Shown: piece after piece, positions 46,627 to 59,079 of the stretch
How the letters are laid out: every line of letters starts with the position of its first letter
Numbering within the stretch: position 1 is the stretch's first letter
Assembly: GCA_033065855.1 (NCBI GenBank)
Contig: JAVXUO010002949.1
Coordinates: forward strand, 186,001-250,000
Length of the DNA stretch: 64,000 bases
Direction: 5' to 3'
DNA from: Escallonia rubra
Taxonomy: Eukaryota > Streptophyta > Magnoliopsida > Escalloniales > Escalloniaceae
Notes under the pieces: generated by a model
What the model was told of the DNA's origin: nothing
What the model saw: only the letters and a program-made list of their open reading frames with translations
Database searches by the model: none
Translations under genes and position numbers: made by a program

Positions 46627-46675
<49 letters not shown>
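46627..46675. repeat. (TA)n microsatellite
   Basis: About 24 TA units lie directly after the Myb-like fragment, inside the PIF/Harbinger-like element. Confidence 0.95.
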
Positions 46676-46677
<2 letters not shown>

Positions 46678-48719
46678 GATTGTAAATTTTGGATCTGAAG
46701 TATCCTTCATTGATATCATAATACGCCCAATTATCCAATTGTTTAACAAGCTTTTTAAAGTTTCAAAAAACAGAGTAGAAGGGGCTGTCAAATTAAACAT
46801 TTTTCAGACTTCAGTTATTCTGTTTTACCAAATAGAATAGACTGATTCAGTACTTAAATTTCAGACAGGACCAATTTTTTTTCAGTGCTTAATATTTAGC
46901 AGCTTAAAATTTTCAGTTGTACAAATTCAGCACTTTAAGTCTTCAGCACTTAAATTTCAGTTTTAACAAACACACCCTAAATTTAAATCTGAATAATGAG
47001 CTAGAGAAGTTCACATATGCAGGGTTCTAATGATCAATACTATCTTAAAACAATTTCTCTCACTCGGCTCTAATCCATACTCAATGCGATCTATTAATGG
47101 TTATCACCTGCGGAAAGGAAGTCAAAAGAGTGTGAGTTTTTGAGAGCCCAGTAAGGTCGATCAATGATTAAAAAAACAAAACGATTCAAACAATTTTCCA
47201 TATACAGTCAAATGACAATTTTTAAAAAGGATTTTTAAATATAACCACATCATTCAACTTTATCCCTAAAAATCAATAGACATTTCAAAGTATTTCAGAT
47301 GTAATAAAGAAAAGAACATGAGCTGTACAGATTAGCAAAGCCACCCCGGCAGTGCTCAGATACACTTTACATATGCATATGTACACTAACTAGTCAATTT
47401 AGGTACTAGTTTCAACCCAAACCGAAGAGACCATCCTTATAACACCAATACTGCACACCATCCTTATAACTCCTCAGATTTACTATCTCATGTCAATGTT
47501 CAGAAGAATTAAACACAATTCAAAACGTTCTATGATGATCGAAACAATAAAATAGATGAGTATTAAAAGAATTTTAAACAATCACTTTAAGGCTCAAGAT
47601 ACGGTCTCATGGGTAATTTTCAGAACATTTTTATAACAAAATCAAAGTTCTATAAAATTTGATAGCAAATCAGAATAAAACATACGAAATCAATTATGAT
47701 AAATTAGGTTTCAAGTAGAATCCCATACATTTTAATGACAATTATAAAATCAGATTTCAATGTATTTCATAAAACTGTTATAATAAGACATTTGAATTTA
47801 GAGCGATGAAATAGGGTTTGGATGAAATTCCCTACCTCGATCTAAGCTATGCGCTCGCTGCTATGCAACCTCATTCAGACTCTTTAATTTAACCTATATT
47901 GGCAAACTATTTATCAGAATAAAATTTAACATCATAAACTATAATCCAAAGATAATTTCTTAAACGTTACTCACTTCGACACTCTCAACTCAAGCCAAAT
48001 CAAAACGGGTCCTACGTATGGCTAACCTAATCGAGAACTCCACATTCCTTAATGCATAACAATACCTCAAAATTCATAATAAATTATTTAAAAATAATTT
48101 TATAGCTTAAAACATCATAACAAGTTAAAATGTCATTTTTTTGAATTTTTGTATATTTTAAAATTAAAAATAATTTTTTAAAATACCATAAAAGCCCAAA
48201 AATAGCCATTAATAGTTCTAGCTCAAATCAAAATCTCATAATTTTTATAATAGCTTTACAATATATAAGAAAAATATAAATATTGAAATCAGAATTTAAA
48301 AAGCATCAAAACTATTTTTAAATCATTTGTTTAGCTAACTCAAATGTGATATGGATAATGGTATCAATTCAACTCTAAAATTCATGAAATTGAAACCAAA
48401 ACTTCTTTATATCATGAAAATATTTCAAATTTTCCTAGAATTTATTAAGGACTTTAAAGGCTCCAAATGAATTTTAGAAAACTAAATTTACAAAAATTTA
48501 TTAAAAATGCTAAAAAAATAAAAAATATGAAAATTTAATAGTAATTCTAATATTGCCCTAAAAACCTTCCTGTAAAGTTTAAGTAATTTTTTGACAATCG
48601 TACAACACTCAACAATCACGTGGTACAATTGTACAAGGACAGTGTATCATTCCGCTGCATAGACCCAGCACTGTTTAACCACTTTATTCTTCTCTTCGGT
48701 CCAAACCCAGAAAACACAG

Positions 48720-49069
48720 TTACTGTTCACAAAGCTTCACTTTCACGCTAGCACACTACAATTCACTCCATTAACACACATATATACACTAAATCTACAC
48801 ATTCATACACACTCAACCCCCCCCCCCCCCCCACACACACATACACACATCCCACAGGCAGTGGGTCTTCTTCTTCTTCTACACAAATATGCACACATGT
48901 ACACTCACATTTCATTCACAATCTCACACATTTTACACATGCACAACTTGTAAAACAACACACCTTTCATACATAATTATTACCCTAACCCACATATACA
49001 CTCTACACCTCAAAAACATCTTATTCACAAAATCCACAGTCGTGAGGCATTAGCTTCTTCTTGCTCACT

Positions 49070-49124
<55 letters not shown>

Positions 49125-49310
49125 GGCAGCCCCCCTTCTTGCTGCTTACACATATACATGCACACACAACACATACACAACGCACTTGTACACACATCAA
49201 CACCCCTTCACCCAATTTCTTTCACGGTTGCACCCATTCCCCTTATTTTTCACACAAAGCACAACTCACCACACATTCAACATGCCCACAGCACAACTAC
49301 ACCCACTACC
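48720..49310. repeat. CA-rich region of family A LTR (third copy)
   Basis: Includes a C-run at 48819-48832 and a pure (CA)n tract at about 49071-49121. It is equivalent to 22480-23290; the Thr/His- and Cys/Val-rich frames are artefacts. Confidence 0.85.
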
Positions 49311-49322
49311 TCACGACAGTGG

Positions 49323-50699
49323 TCAAACCAATAAAACAACCCTAGAGGGGGGTGAATAGGGTTTTTGAAAATTAATGGAGAATTTAAACTAAGCACAATC
49401 ATAAATCTCAATCAAACCAAGTAATACTTCCGTGAAGATGTTAACTAAACAATCTCAAACAATTAAAGAGTAATAAGTAAAGAGATTTAGTTAGAGTTAC
49501 TTGACAAGGAGATTTAAATGGTTCGGCTTGAACTACCCTCAAGCCTACATCCACATCTTCAAGGAAGTCCCTTGCAAGAGCACTAGAATCCACTAGCCAC
49601 AATCTTCTTCCGGGTCAAGATCAAAACCCTTACAACACTTGGTGATATCCCCATACCAAGCACAAGCCTTGAATCCACAAAGCTCATCCAAAACTTCACA
49701 AACCCAAGCCTTGATCACAATCCTTTTACAAAGATCAATTGTGTATAAAAAAACCCTCTTGAAAGGAAATGAGTACAAATGAAGCTCTAGTACATTAGAC
49801 ATATGAGAGAATTGATGACTTGAAGAATGATCACTCTCAATCAAAGAACTGCTCACAACGATGTTCTCTTTAATGATGTAAAATCATGAAAATGAAGAGA
49901 GAAAAGTTTAATCTATGAGTCTTGAAGTTTCTCTAATGAATGGAGGCTTAGATTGTGGTTTTCATGGTGTATAATGAAGCTCCAACTCATTTATATAGAG
50001 AAGATATCAAATATAGCCATTATGAGAAGATTTGACATGATTTTGGGTAAAACTAGCCGTTATTTCTCTCCCAATGGTCAATAGGGTCGACTGCATTGGG
50101 AATGGAGTCGACTGCATTCCCTTGCTGCCATTTCTCGACTGTCTTGCGAAACCTCATTTCTTATTTTGGTCTTAACTTTCTCTAGAAAAATCGGATTGAT
50201 GTGCCGTTTTTTGCGTTGGAAAGCTAATGAAATGTTTATCAATATCTGAAAAGATTAGCTCCAAAAACAGTTTTCAGAAAATCTGAGTGAGCTCCAAAGT
50301 TCACTCATTTTCAAGAAATACACTTGTGTGAAAGGTTGTGAACTCACACGCAATGCACAAGGTGACCTAAGGTATTTTTAGGTCATAGTCATCAATCCAA
50401 GCATCAAACCAAGACTAGTTACATAATAGTAAAGATTAATTATAATCGATAGTAACTTAGCCGATGCATTCTTTGTTGCTCTTTGACATTGGACTTGATG
50501 AAGCTTTTATAGCATGTCCACTATAGCTTTAAGCTTCTTTGGGTTTAATCCATCTATCCAACTTCTCAAATGTGTCTTCGTGAGTATGCATGAATATATC
50601 TACTAAGAATACACTCAAAGCACACATTAGAACATAATCAATGTGTAGTTAGCATCAAAACAAGATGTAAGCCTAGGTTATTCAACCATAGGGCTAACA
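49323..50699 (-). mobile_element. solo copia LTR
   Basis: 1377 bp with an exact 5-bp TSD, AGTGG, at 49318-49322 and 50700-50704. On the plus strand it begins TCAAACCAATAAAACAACCC and ends AGGGCTAACA. It shares ATTTAAATGGTTCGGCTTGA and the order of blocks with the LTRs at 5270 and 12114, but is clearly diverged, so it is a sister family. It has only two or three GTCGACTGCATT words (50090-50120) instead of the large palindrome array. Solo LTRs arise by recombination between the two LTRs of a full element. Confidence 0.88.
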
Positions 50700-50800
50700 A
50701 GTGGGTTCTCTTCCTGGCCAACCAACACCCAACACCCATGGCAAGCGCTGTTTCTCTCTCCAACCCTGCAACCCCTTCAGTTTTTCTCACTAAATCCAAC

Positions 50801-50884
<84 letters not shown>
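50801..50884. repeat. (CA)n(TA)n compound microsatellite
   Basis: This is the reverse-strand equivalent of the (TA)n(TG)n tract at 15470-15551 and sits at the same relative place in the family A LTR. Confidence 0.95.
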
Positions 50885-50886
<2 letters not shown>

Positions 50887-51003
50887 TGTACATATATTTT
50901 GCAATATACACAAAAGACATTGAAATATTACACGAGGCTTACCGATGATTGTCGCTACTGTAACGCCTCGAAAATTCGGAGCTCCGTCCATCACATCAAA
51001 CTT

Positions 51004-51227
51004 GCAAAGTCCTGTTGACTAACACATACTTCAAAGCATCTAATCCATACCAACTCAAATTCTTCAAATACAAGATTACAAAACTGCTTGAACTTTAACT
51101 ATTAAATCTAATACAAGATTGCAAAGTCCTGTTGACTAACACATACTTCAAAGCATCTAATCCATACCAACTCAAATTCTTCAAATACAAGATTACAAAA
51201 CTGCTTGAACTTTAACTATTAAATCTA
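51004..51227. repeat. 117-bp tandem duplication
   Basis: Copies starting GCAAAGTCCTGTTGACTAAC at 51004 and 51121 are identical over at least 107 bp, so the duplication is recent. Confidence 0.95.
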
Positions 51228-51883
51228 GGTTCTTTACAACCTCGAACATCTATATTACGAGTTGACAATACTGACCCACGCAGGGGTTTTACTATACTGT
51301 AGTGGCAGGCTCACTAGAATCTTAAACCCCATTCGAGCATGCTACAGCTAATCATCACCTGCAGAAGGGAGTCAGACGAAGGGTGAGCTTTTGAGAGCTC
51401 AGTAAGGCCGTACAAGGACAATCGAAGGAATTACAAAACAATTTAAAAGAATCCAACCGACGATGATTTCCAAAAAATACTTCAAACAATCTAAATAGCT
51501 CAATTTCTCGAAAATGATCAAAATTCATCATAAATGGATACCAAAATAAACAATAACAATCACTACGAATTTCAAAACAATCAATAAAAGATCATTTTCA
51601 AAGCCATCATTCCAAAACACAATGATGTTTTTCCAAAGGATTTCAAAACAAGCACAAACCATTTGAGACAATCCTTTCCAGTCATTTCCGTAACAGTCAC
51701 AGTAAGATACAATGTCAATAAATTCAAAGATGTTGATCCTGGGCGGTCGCGATGTCATTCAGGCAAAGCCAGTATGGTGTAAACATGCATGATGTATCAG
51801 TATATAATTAGTAGTCCCACTGCGTACTAGCTTGCGTTCCATGCAGGATTAAAACCAGCCTTATAACGCCTTTCCACAGTACG

Positions 51884-54800
51884 TGTAACATCCCGGAATT
51901 TTCGGAACGTTAACACTCACTCGATCATTTACACTAAGACAATAATGACCTAAAACTCAACCAATTTAGAATCTTTAGCCAGTCAGAGCCACTAAACCAT
52001 GGAATAATGTAGTATTCTTAGCGTACTATCATAAATGAAACAACAAGACTAAGTCAACAATTCTAAATAATAATAATAATAACCCACGCAAGGGTTCTAA
52101 TGACTAAGACTGAAACTTAATTCTCTTTCCCTCGCTTGGCTCTAATCCATACCCAATGCAATCTATTATTGGTTATTACCTGCATAAAGGAAACATAAAA
52201 AGGAGTGAGCTTTGGATAGCTCAGTAAGGTCGCTCAGAATTCAATAGAGAATACAAACGATTTGGAGAATTCATTTCAATGGCAATATGGGAAAATATTA
52301 ATCTCAATCCCTCAAATCAAATAGATAGAAACAATTTCAATTACACTGAAACAATGCAGATGATATTGAACATGAGTATAATGCAAAGCCACCCAAGCAG
52401 TACATGGTAATCACTTAGCAAAGCCACAAAGGCGATGCTCAATAACACTGTAGTTACATATGCATATGAACACTAGCTAGACCCTCAATGTACTAGCATC
52501 TCCCGACAATAACAGACCATCCTTATATCACCCCTAATACAGACCATCCTTATAACTCCTCAATACACTAACTCATGTCAATATGCAGAATGTAATAATC
52601 GATAATATAATGATTAAATCAATGCACAACGAGAAATAAATGCAGAGCATCGATTAGGATTTCCAATCAACGTGTGAGGCTCAAATCAGGGTATTAAAGG
52701 CAAACGATGCAATTCATAACAATTATAATAGAGTTTAAGAAAATTCGGTAACAATTCAGAAAAATATTCACGAGGACAAATGGATAAAATTGGGTTTCGG
52801 ATAGAAATCCTTTACCTCGATCCAAGCTATGCACTGCTATTTAACTTGTTCAAATTCCTCGATTTAACCTAAATTAGCAGATTAATTATCAGAATACAAC
52901 CTAGCCTCACAAATAATTAATCTAATGCTAATTTTCAATCGTTGCTCACTCTAACACTCTTAACGTAAACGAAAACGAATCGGATTCCTCAAACAGCTAA
53001 ACCTAACTGATAACCTTGCACACTCTATAACGCATAAGACACTCCAAAATTCATAATAATTGCGTATAAAATAATCTTATGCCTTAAAACAGCAATACAA
53101 GTTACAATATAAAATTTCTGGATTTTTGAATATTTTCGAATTAAAAATATTTTTTCTTAAATACCAGGAAAAAGCCCAAAAATAGCAATTAATGCTTCTA
53201 GCTCAAATAAAAGTCTCATAATTTTCATGATAGCTTCAATGTATATAAGAAAAATATTAAAATAGAAATTAAAATTTAAAAAGCGCCGAAACCATTTTAA
53301 AATCATTCGTTTTGTTAAATCAAATGTGATACATGTTAAGGTACTAAATCAACTCAGAAATTTATGAAACTTCAACTGAGTTGTCTTTTTGCTATAAAAA
53401 CATTGCTGTAATTTTTCCAAAATTTAATATTAATTTTAAAGGATCAAAACAAATTTTAGAACAACTGCACTTACAAATATATTAAAAATACCAAACGATA
53501 ACAGAAAAATATGAAAATTTTACAGTAATTCTAATATTGTCCTGAGAACCTTCCCGTAAAGTTTCAGTTTTTTTGGACAATGGTACAGTGCCCCAACAGC
53601 CACATGGTACAACTGGGGAAGCACAGTGTACCACCTTAATGCACAAACCCATTACTGTGTACCCACTTTCTTCCTCTCTCTCAGCCACTGTCCAAAAACT
53701 CAAACTCACACACACGGCTGTCTTTCTTCTCCTTACCCACACTCAAATACACAAACACATAAGTATATAAACCCACACCTAACACACTCTTCCATGTTCT
53801 CCTCCCCATTTTAAGACCCATCTCACATACATATATATATACACCATAGCCATGGACACACTCCTTTAACACAGACAGCCCCATTCTTCTTCTTTTTAAC
53901 CAGCATTCACACCACATTACCTACACAGCTACTGCCTCATGTAATCACAAGCACACACCAACACACTATAATCACAAGCTTTTTCACATACACACACTAC
54001 ATGTGCACAACCACCATTTCACATATACACATACACTATATACACATACACTCTTTCACGCACAACACACATACAACTACACAGAAAACACTCACAAACA
54101 CACGCACTGCCTCTTCTCTTTTCCTGCTCCTTTCACACACTCACGTGCACACATAACGCACACACCGTACACTCTCTCATACACAGTTTACACACACACA
54201 CCTCAAATACAGATTACTCACCCACTCTCACCGTGCACACATCCAAACTCTCGCAAATCTCAGCCCCGCGTAGACGCAAAAATACTAAATTCTCTTAAAT
54301 AAATTGAGAAGAAAGGTTGACTGACGGCTTACTGAAAAATTGAACCACTTCGCCGGAAATTCCAATCTGCCGTCCTTTTCTCTCTTCCTCTTTCTGTGTA
54401 CAATATTTCTCTTTGTGTGGCTCTATCCGCTCTCACGAACCCACACAACTTCTCTGTATACACACACTCACTCTCTCTCTCTGGCCTGTAACCGTAAATG
54501 GGTTATTGCACCCATTTCTCCCTGATTTCTCTCTCTTATGTTTTTTTTTTTTTTTTTAAACCGAATCAATGTCCCCCATTTACTCCTCCTCTTCCTCTAA
54601 TCCTCTGTCTAACTACTTATAGCCAAAATTTCATATAGCACACGTCTATTTTCCTTCACTTCCCCACCCCTGTTCCCTCACTAACATGACTTTCTAAATT
54701 TAAACAGTTGACAAAAGAAATCAAATATGAAAATTTTCACTTATTCAATATCCCAATTAAATTAAATTTTTTTTTTTAACTAACACTGATCGTCGCTAAA

Positions 54801-55089
54801 GATTTCAAAAAAATATATTGTTTACGCTAATCGTCACTAAAAGCCTCAATCAATATCACCTATAATTGCTTTCATTAAGTTATAACTTATGGTTCTTAAA
54901 ATTATCGCTAATGACTACCGATAAAAATATCGTTTATGTAAATCGACGTTACAAATTGAATGTATAAATTGTCGCTAAAGGTTGTCCATTATTTCGCTCA
55001 TGTAATCAATGTTAAATGTTACTTATAAAAACCGTCGCTAAATAAATAAAATGATGCGCTATAAAAATTTCAAGGTTCGGGGTATTACA
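51884..55089 (-). mobile_element. solo LTR, family A, fourth copy
   Basis: It starts TGTAACATCCCGG and ends TTCGGGGTATTACA. Flanks GTACG (51879-51883) and ATACG (55090-55094) form a 5-bp TSD with one mismatch. At 3.2 kb it is the shortest complete copy. It contains the shared blocks (GGGTTCTAATGACTAAGAC, CAGTAAGGTCGCTC, TACCTCGATCCAAGCTATGC), a CA-rich region at 53690-54300 and several GTCGCTAAA words near its right end (54790-55050). Inserted into the family B LTR. Confidence 0.8.
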
Positions 55090-55299
55090 ATACGGTTTCC
55101 CATGTCAACACAAAATTAACAATATCAATGAGCATTAACATAAGCTCAAATCACCAAAATCAATTTGGCTTTTAATAACAATAAACATACAAATATAAGT
55201 CATCACTCGGAATTCCAGAATAACTACAACAAACAGCAAGAACGATTACGAACGGTTATCAAATTTAGGCGAATTTACGCACAACAGTTCAAGAGAACG

Positions 55300-55640
55300 A
55301 CGGGGAAATCCGTCGCTAAAAGCCCAAAATCCGTCGCTAAAAGAATTAGCGACGGATTCACCGTCGCTAAAAATCCCTCGTATAAAAGCCCGTCACTAAT
55401 AGTTTAGCGACGGAATTTTTAAATCCGTCGCTAAATATGTAATTTTTACCGACGGACTTATTTTTCATTAGCGACGAATATTCCGTCGCTAATTATATTT
55501 TTAGAATTTTAATTTATTTTCTTTTTTGTCAAATTAGCGACGGATTAAATATTTTAGCGACGGAATATTCCGTCGCTAAATAACTGATTGTAGGAATACT
55601 TTAAGCGACAGAATTAATCCGTCGCCAAAAGTCAATTTTT
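55300..55640. repeat. CACTA left subterminal repeats
   Basis: About a dozen copies of CCGTCGCTAAA or its reverse complement TTTAGCGACGG in 340 bp. These are expected binding sites for the TNP1-type protein. Confidence 0.88.
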
Positions 55641-55885
55641 TTTTGAAATTTTCAATTACCCAGACCTGTAATACAATTTTCAATTCTCAACAACAACGCG
55701 CAATAATCAATACAGAAAGAAATATATATAATCAATTATAAAAAATATTTATTATAAAAAAAACTCATATATGTACAAGCCGGGAACCGGATACAGCCGG
55801 TTAGGAGAGGGGAGAAGAGTACAAGCCGGGCGCGGGGGGCGGGGGCCGGGGGGGGAAGCTAGGAACAGGCACGGGAAGGGGCTCA

Positions 55886-57500
55886 TCAGGGGTTGCCGAG
55901 TCCCGCATCTGGATCCTGCTGATCCGGGGCCGGCCCGACCTGTCCAGCAGTGCCCTGCTCCCTGATCATCCTCGCCACCACTGTAGCAATGCACTGGATC
56001 TCCTCGTCGTCCAACTGAGGACGAGGAGCCGGTGTCTGTGGAGGGGCAGCAGGGGGTGAGGACGCTCCTATCACGGCACGAGCAGTCGTGCTATGCAGGC
56101 TGCGTATGCGGCCTTTCGGCCGATTCATGACCTCCGGCGTATCCAGCCATCGCTTCAACCCCCCAGTACTCGCAGCCGTACTAGTGGACGCTGATGGCTG
56201 TCCGGACTGCTGCTCAGACCCCCTTAGCTGTTCATACGAGGCCTGCAAAAATAGTGGTTTAACGATATGTTAGGGCATTAATTAATGAAACAGACATTGA
56301 GGATAGAAAGAAAAAACATTAACAACTTAAATAAATTGACTCACATCGATCTGCCGGGCAATATCTGAAATATAGTCGCCCGTCCGGTGCGTCTCGTCCT
56401 TATCCTTCTTCCGCACGTGCGTCTGAGTATAGGTCATAGCTATGACCTCATCCTCCTCCAGATTCGGGTGCTCGACCGCGTTCATGTGTCGGACGATGTC
56501 GTGTGGCACCGACCCCCCCGTGTGCGTCGGATCTCTGTTATGTCTGTTCTCAGCCCCGCTCTTACTCTTGGCGTCCCAACCTGAATCCGCAGCTCACCGA
56601 TCTATCATCTCCCCCCATACACGGTGAGATATCCAATGTGGGGGATATCTCGTCATGTCCGTCATCGGGGCACCCGCGGGCAGCGCCTTCTTCGCCCGGT
56701 CCCGTGCATCGTGGAGCCATCGGCGGTAATTCTTACCGATGTAGGCAAAGAAAGCCTGCTGCCCCAGTACCTGCTGCTGAGGCGTGTCAAACGTGAACCC
56801 CTCCTGTAAGGCATTCAATAACACAAATTAACAACATAAAACAAACTGTAATTAAACATTTACTAACGCTGAAAAAAATACTTCACCGTACTAGCCACTC
56901 CTCCCATAAGGCCTCCCTCGCAGCGGCATCCCAGTCCTTCCAGTACAGGCGTGGCTCGAAGAATCGGCCCTTCACAAGAACGCCGATCTTCATCCTCGCC
57001 TGAGCCTCCAGGATCCTGCCAAAGAAGTAAATAAATAAATTAATACAGTTCAAATATAAATTAACAGCCCAAAATTTTAAATATAAGGCATGAGGTGATA
57101 ATTTTAGTACTTACAGGCCCTCCTGCGTGAGCGTAACTCTATGTTGACGCTGGGGGTCGATGCGTACCCCGCGTGTCGGATCACGGCCTCGTCGAGATCC
57201 TACAAAACACAGACATTAATACAGTTCAAATATAAGGCTAGCGAAAATGTACGAAACACCGTTATCAACTATACCTGAGGTAGAACCCACGGAAGATGGA
57301 GAATGCACGCGCGTGTGGGATGAATCTGCGTCGGGCTGGGGCTAGGGCGACGGCGACGGCTGGGGCCCCATCTGCTGTCCGCGATCAGTCTGTGCCTCGT
57401 CATCAGTAGGCAATGACGAGGTGGGACCCACCGGGGATGAAGCAGCTCGGCGTCCAGCCCGGCCACGAATAGCCCGTATCCTATCCATATCTGACTTCAT
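55886..57500 (-). pseudogene. CACTA TNP1-like protein (plant transposase Ptta/En/Spm family)
   Basis: Spliced minus-strand gene. Exons by GT..AG sites: 57500-57275, 57199-57115, 57015-56887, 56803-56345 and 56242-55886. The protein starts MKSDMDRIRAIRGRAGRRAA. Exon 2 gives DPTRGVRIDPQRQHRVTLTQ. Exon 3 gives GRFFEPRLYWKDWDA. Exon 4 carries the family core: PPHWISHRVWGEMIDR, then AADSGWDAKSKSGAENRHNR, DPTHTGGSV, HPNLEEDEVIAMTYTQTHVR and KKDKDETHRTGDY. Exon 5 is Pro/Gln-rich, with ELDDEEIQ-like text and a terminal VVARMIREQG helix. In-frame stops occur after MIDR (expected W) and in exon 1 after PSPSP, so this copy is inactive. The product would bind subterminal repeats. Confidence 0.82.
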
Positions 57501-57670
57501 ATAGATAAATTACAAAGACATTAACACGTTAAAAACAATAATTTGGCAAAAATCATCATCGGCACAATAGCTATATATATACATATGAACGGATGTGCAA
57601 AAACACATCATTAAACACCAAGTTCTAAAAGTCCTACTACATTTTTCCCGTGATGTTACAACATTACAAG

Positions 57671-57836
57671 TCAATCCTTTTCAGTTTGCGAATCATCTTC
57701 ATCACTTTCCCCGCCGTCCTCTTCTTCGTGGGACTCGTCGTCCTCTTCATCTTCGAATTCATCCTCTTCATCAATAAACTCGGTCACATCATCTCCAACA
57801 CTTTCCACGTCTTCCGCGTCATCATCTACGACTAAT
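57671..57836 (-). pseudogene. CACTA TNP2 transposase C-terminal acidic tail
   Basis: A minus-strand frame encodes VVDDDAEDVESVGDD, TEFIDEEDEFEDEEDDESHE and EEDGGESDEDDSQTEKD, then a stop at 57671. Acidic tails of this kind end TNP2-type transposases of CACTA elements, and the place just upstream of TNP1 on the same strand fits. The catalytic DDE part is missing; the preceding sequence is a repeat array. Confidence 0.6.
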
Positions 57837-58130
57837 TAGGGTTATTTAGTCCTAATTAGGGTTTTAATGGTGCCGAGTAGTGTTGATTAGTCCTAACTAG
57901 CACTAATTAGGCTTAATTGGGTTATGTTAGTGCAAATTACGACTAATTAGGGTAACTATAATCAATATGTGCATAATTGGGTTCATTTGGGCTAATTTGG
58001 GGTAATTACAGCTAATTTGATTTTCATTAGGTTCTTAGGGTTAATTAAAACTAATTAGGCTCGTTAGAGCTAATTAGGGTTAATTGATTTACTAATATAT
58101 TGTTAATCAGGACTAATTAGGGCTAATTAT
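57837..58130. repeat. irregular CTAATTAGGG minisatellite
   Basis: About fifteen words of the (C/A)TAATTAGGG(T/C)T type separated by variable AT-rich spacers. They are telomere-like in composition but not a telomere array. Confidence 0.8.
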
Positions 58131-58133
58131 AGC

Positions 58134-59075
58134 CAGTGTTGGAGCCACGATGAGATTCCAGGGGGTGCATGCTAAAAATGTCGCGTTAACCTAATTAACC
58201 TAAATTTAATGCACATTCAACAATCTCAATTCCGACACCTCATATAGGGTGTCGATATGGTGTCCGATACGTGTCTGACACCTCCAGACACGTGTCCGAC
58301 ACATACCGACACGTGTCGGACACGTGTCTGACGCCCACCGACGCGCACCTCCAGACACATCGGCATACGTTAATTTGTTTTTTAAATGTCGGACACCGTC
58401 GATCAGACGTGGTGTCTGTGTCTGCGCTAACTAACAGGTATCTCAATCCAATTGGGTCCCATCCTCCGTCAACAACCTAAATTCTGACACATCATATAGG
58501 GTGTCAATATGGTGTCCGTTACGTGTCTGACACCTCCGGACATGTGTTCGACACATACCGACACGTGTCCGACGCCTCTGTACACGTGTCCAACGCCTCC
58601 GGACACGTGTCTGACGCCCACTGACACGCACCTTCAGACACATCGGCATACGTTAATTTGTTTTTTAAACGTCGGACACCGTCGATCAGACGTGGTGTCC
58701 GTGTCTGCGCTAACTAACATGTATCTCAATCCAATTGGGTCTCATCCTCCGTCAACAATCTCAATTCTCAATTCTCAAATGCTCAATGCAATAAAAATTA
58801 ACAAAAATCACACATTCAATCTAATTGGGTCCCATCCTCCGTCAATAAACTCAATATCTCAAATGCTCAATGCACAATTAACAATCTAAAATCATCAATT
58901 AACAACCTAAAATCATCAATTAATAATCGCAATTACTTCAAATGCACAGCTAATAACCTAAAATCATCGATCAATAATCACAATTCTCAAATGCACAATT
59001 AACAACCTAAAATTATCAAACAAATGATCAATGTTAAAATGGAAAAAAATTGTTCAAAATGCACATATCTGATGC
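58134..59075. mobile_element. hAT-derived non-autonomous segment inside the CACTA
   Basis: It begins CAGTGTTGGAGCCACGATG..CCAGGGGGTGC, which lines up with the left terminus at 23624 (CAGTGGCGGAACCAGG..CTAGGGGGAGC). It then has GCGTTAACCTAATTAACCTAA and four CTCAATCCAATTGGGTCCCAT modules (58442, 58724, 58817 and related), like the hAT leader at 30380-30780. Between the modules lie CACGTG-rich minisatellite units. No right terminus was found, so the segment is partial or rearranged. Confidence 0.6.
58240..58720. repeat. G-box-rich minisatellite (CCGACACGTGTC units)
   Basis: Two ~240-bp blocks (about 58200-58440 and 58470-58720) repeat GTGTC(C/T)GACAC-like words. They contain many CACGTG cores and the palindrome CCGACACGTGTCGG at 58308-58321. 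Each block ends GTTAATTTGTTTTTTAAA.GTCGGACACCGTCGATCAGACGT (given in shorter words: GTCGGACACCGTCGATCAG). Confidence 0.85.
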
Positions 59076-59079
59076 GCTT

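Larger units (their letters stand above)
43969..46977 (+). mobile_element. PIF/Harbinger-like DNA transposon (3.0 kb), decayed
   Basis: The termini are GGGTGTGTTTGATAA on the left and, in reverse complement, GGGTGTGTTTGTTAA on the right, followed by several shared CAGCACTT(AA) words in subterminal regions. The TSD is TAA on both sides (43966-43968 and 46978-46980), as PIF/Harbinger elements prefer TWA. A Myb/SANT-like fragment at 46351 fits, because these elements carry a Myb-like second gene. No DDE transposase could be found, so it is non-autonomous. An 8-bp hAT-type duplication fits less well (6 of 8). Confidence 0.65.

Noticed and set aside
43969-46977. Assignment as a hAT element with 8-bp TSD
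   Set aside because: TAAACTAA versus TAAATTTA match at only 6 of 8 positions, while TAA/TAA is exact and the Myb-like fragment fits PIF/Harbinger better.
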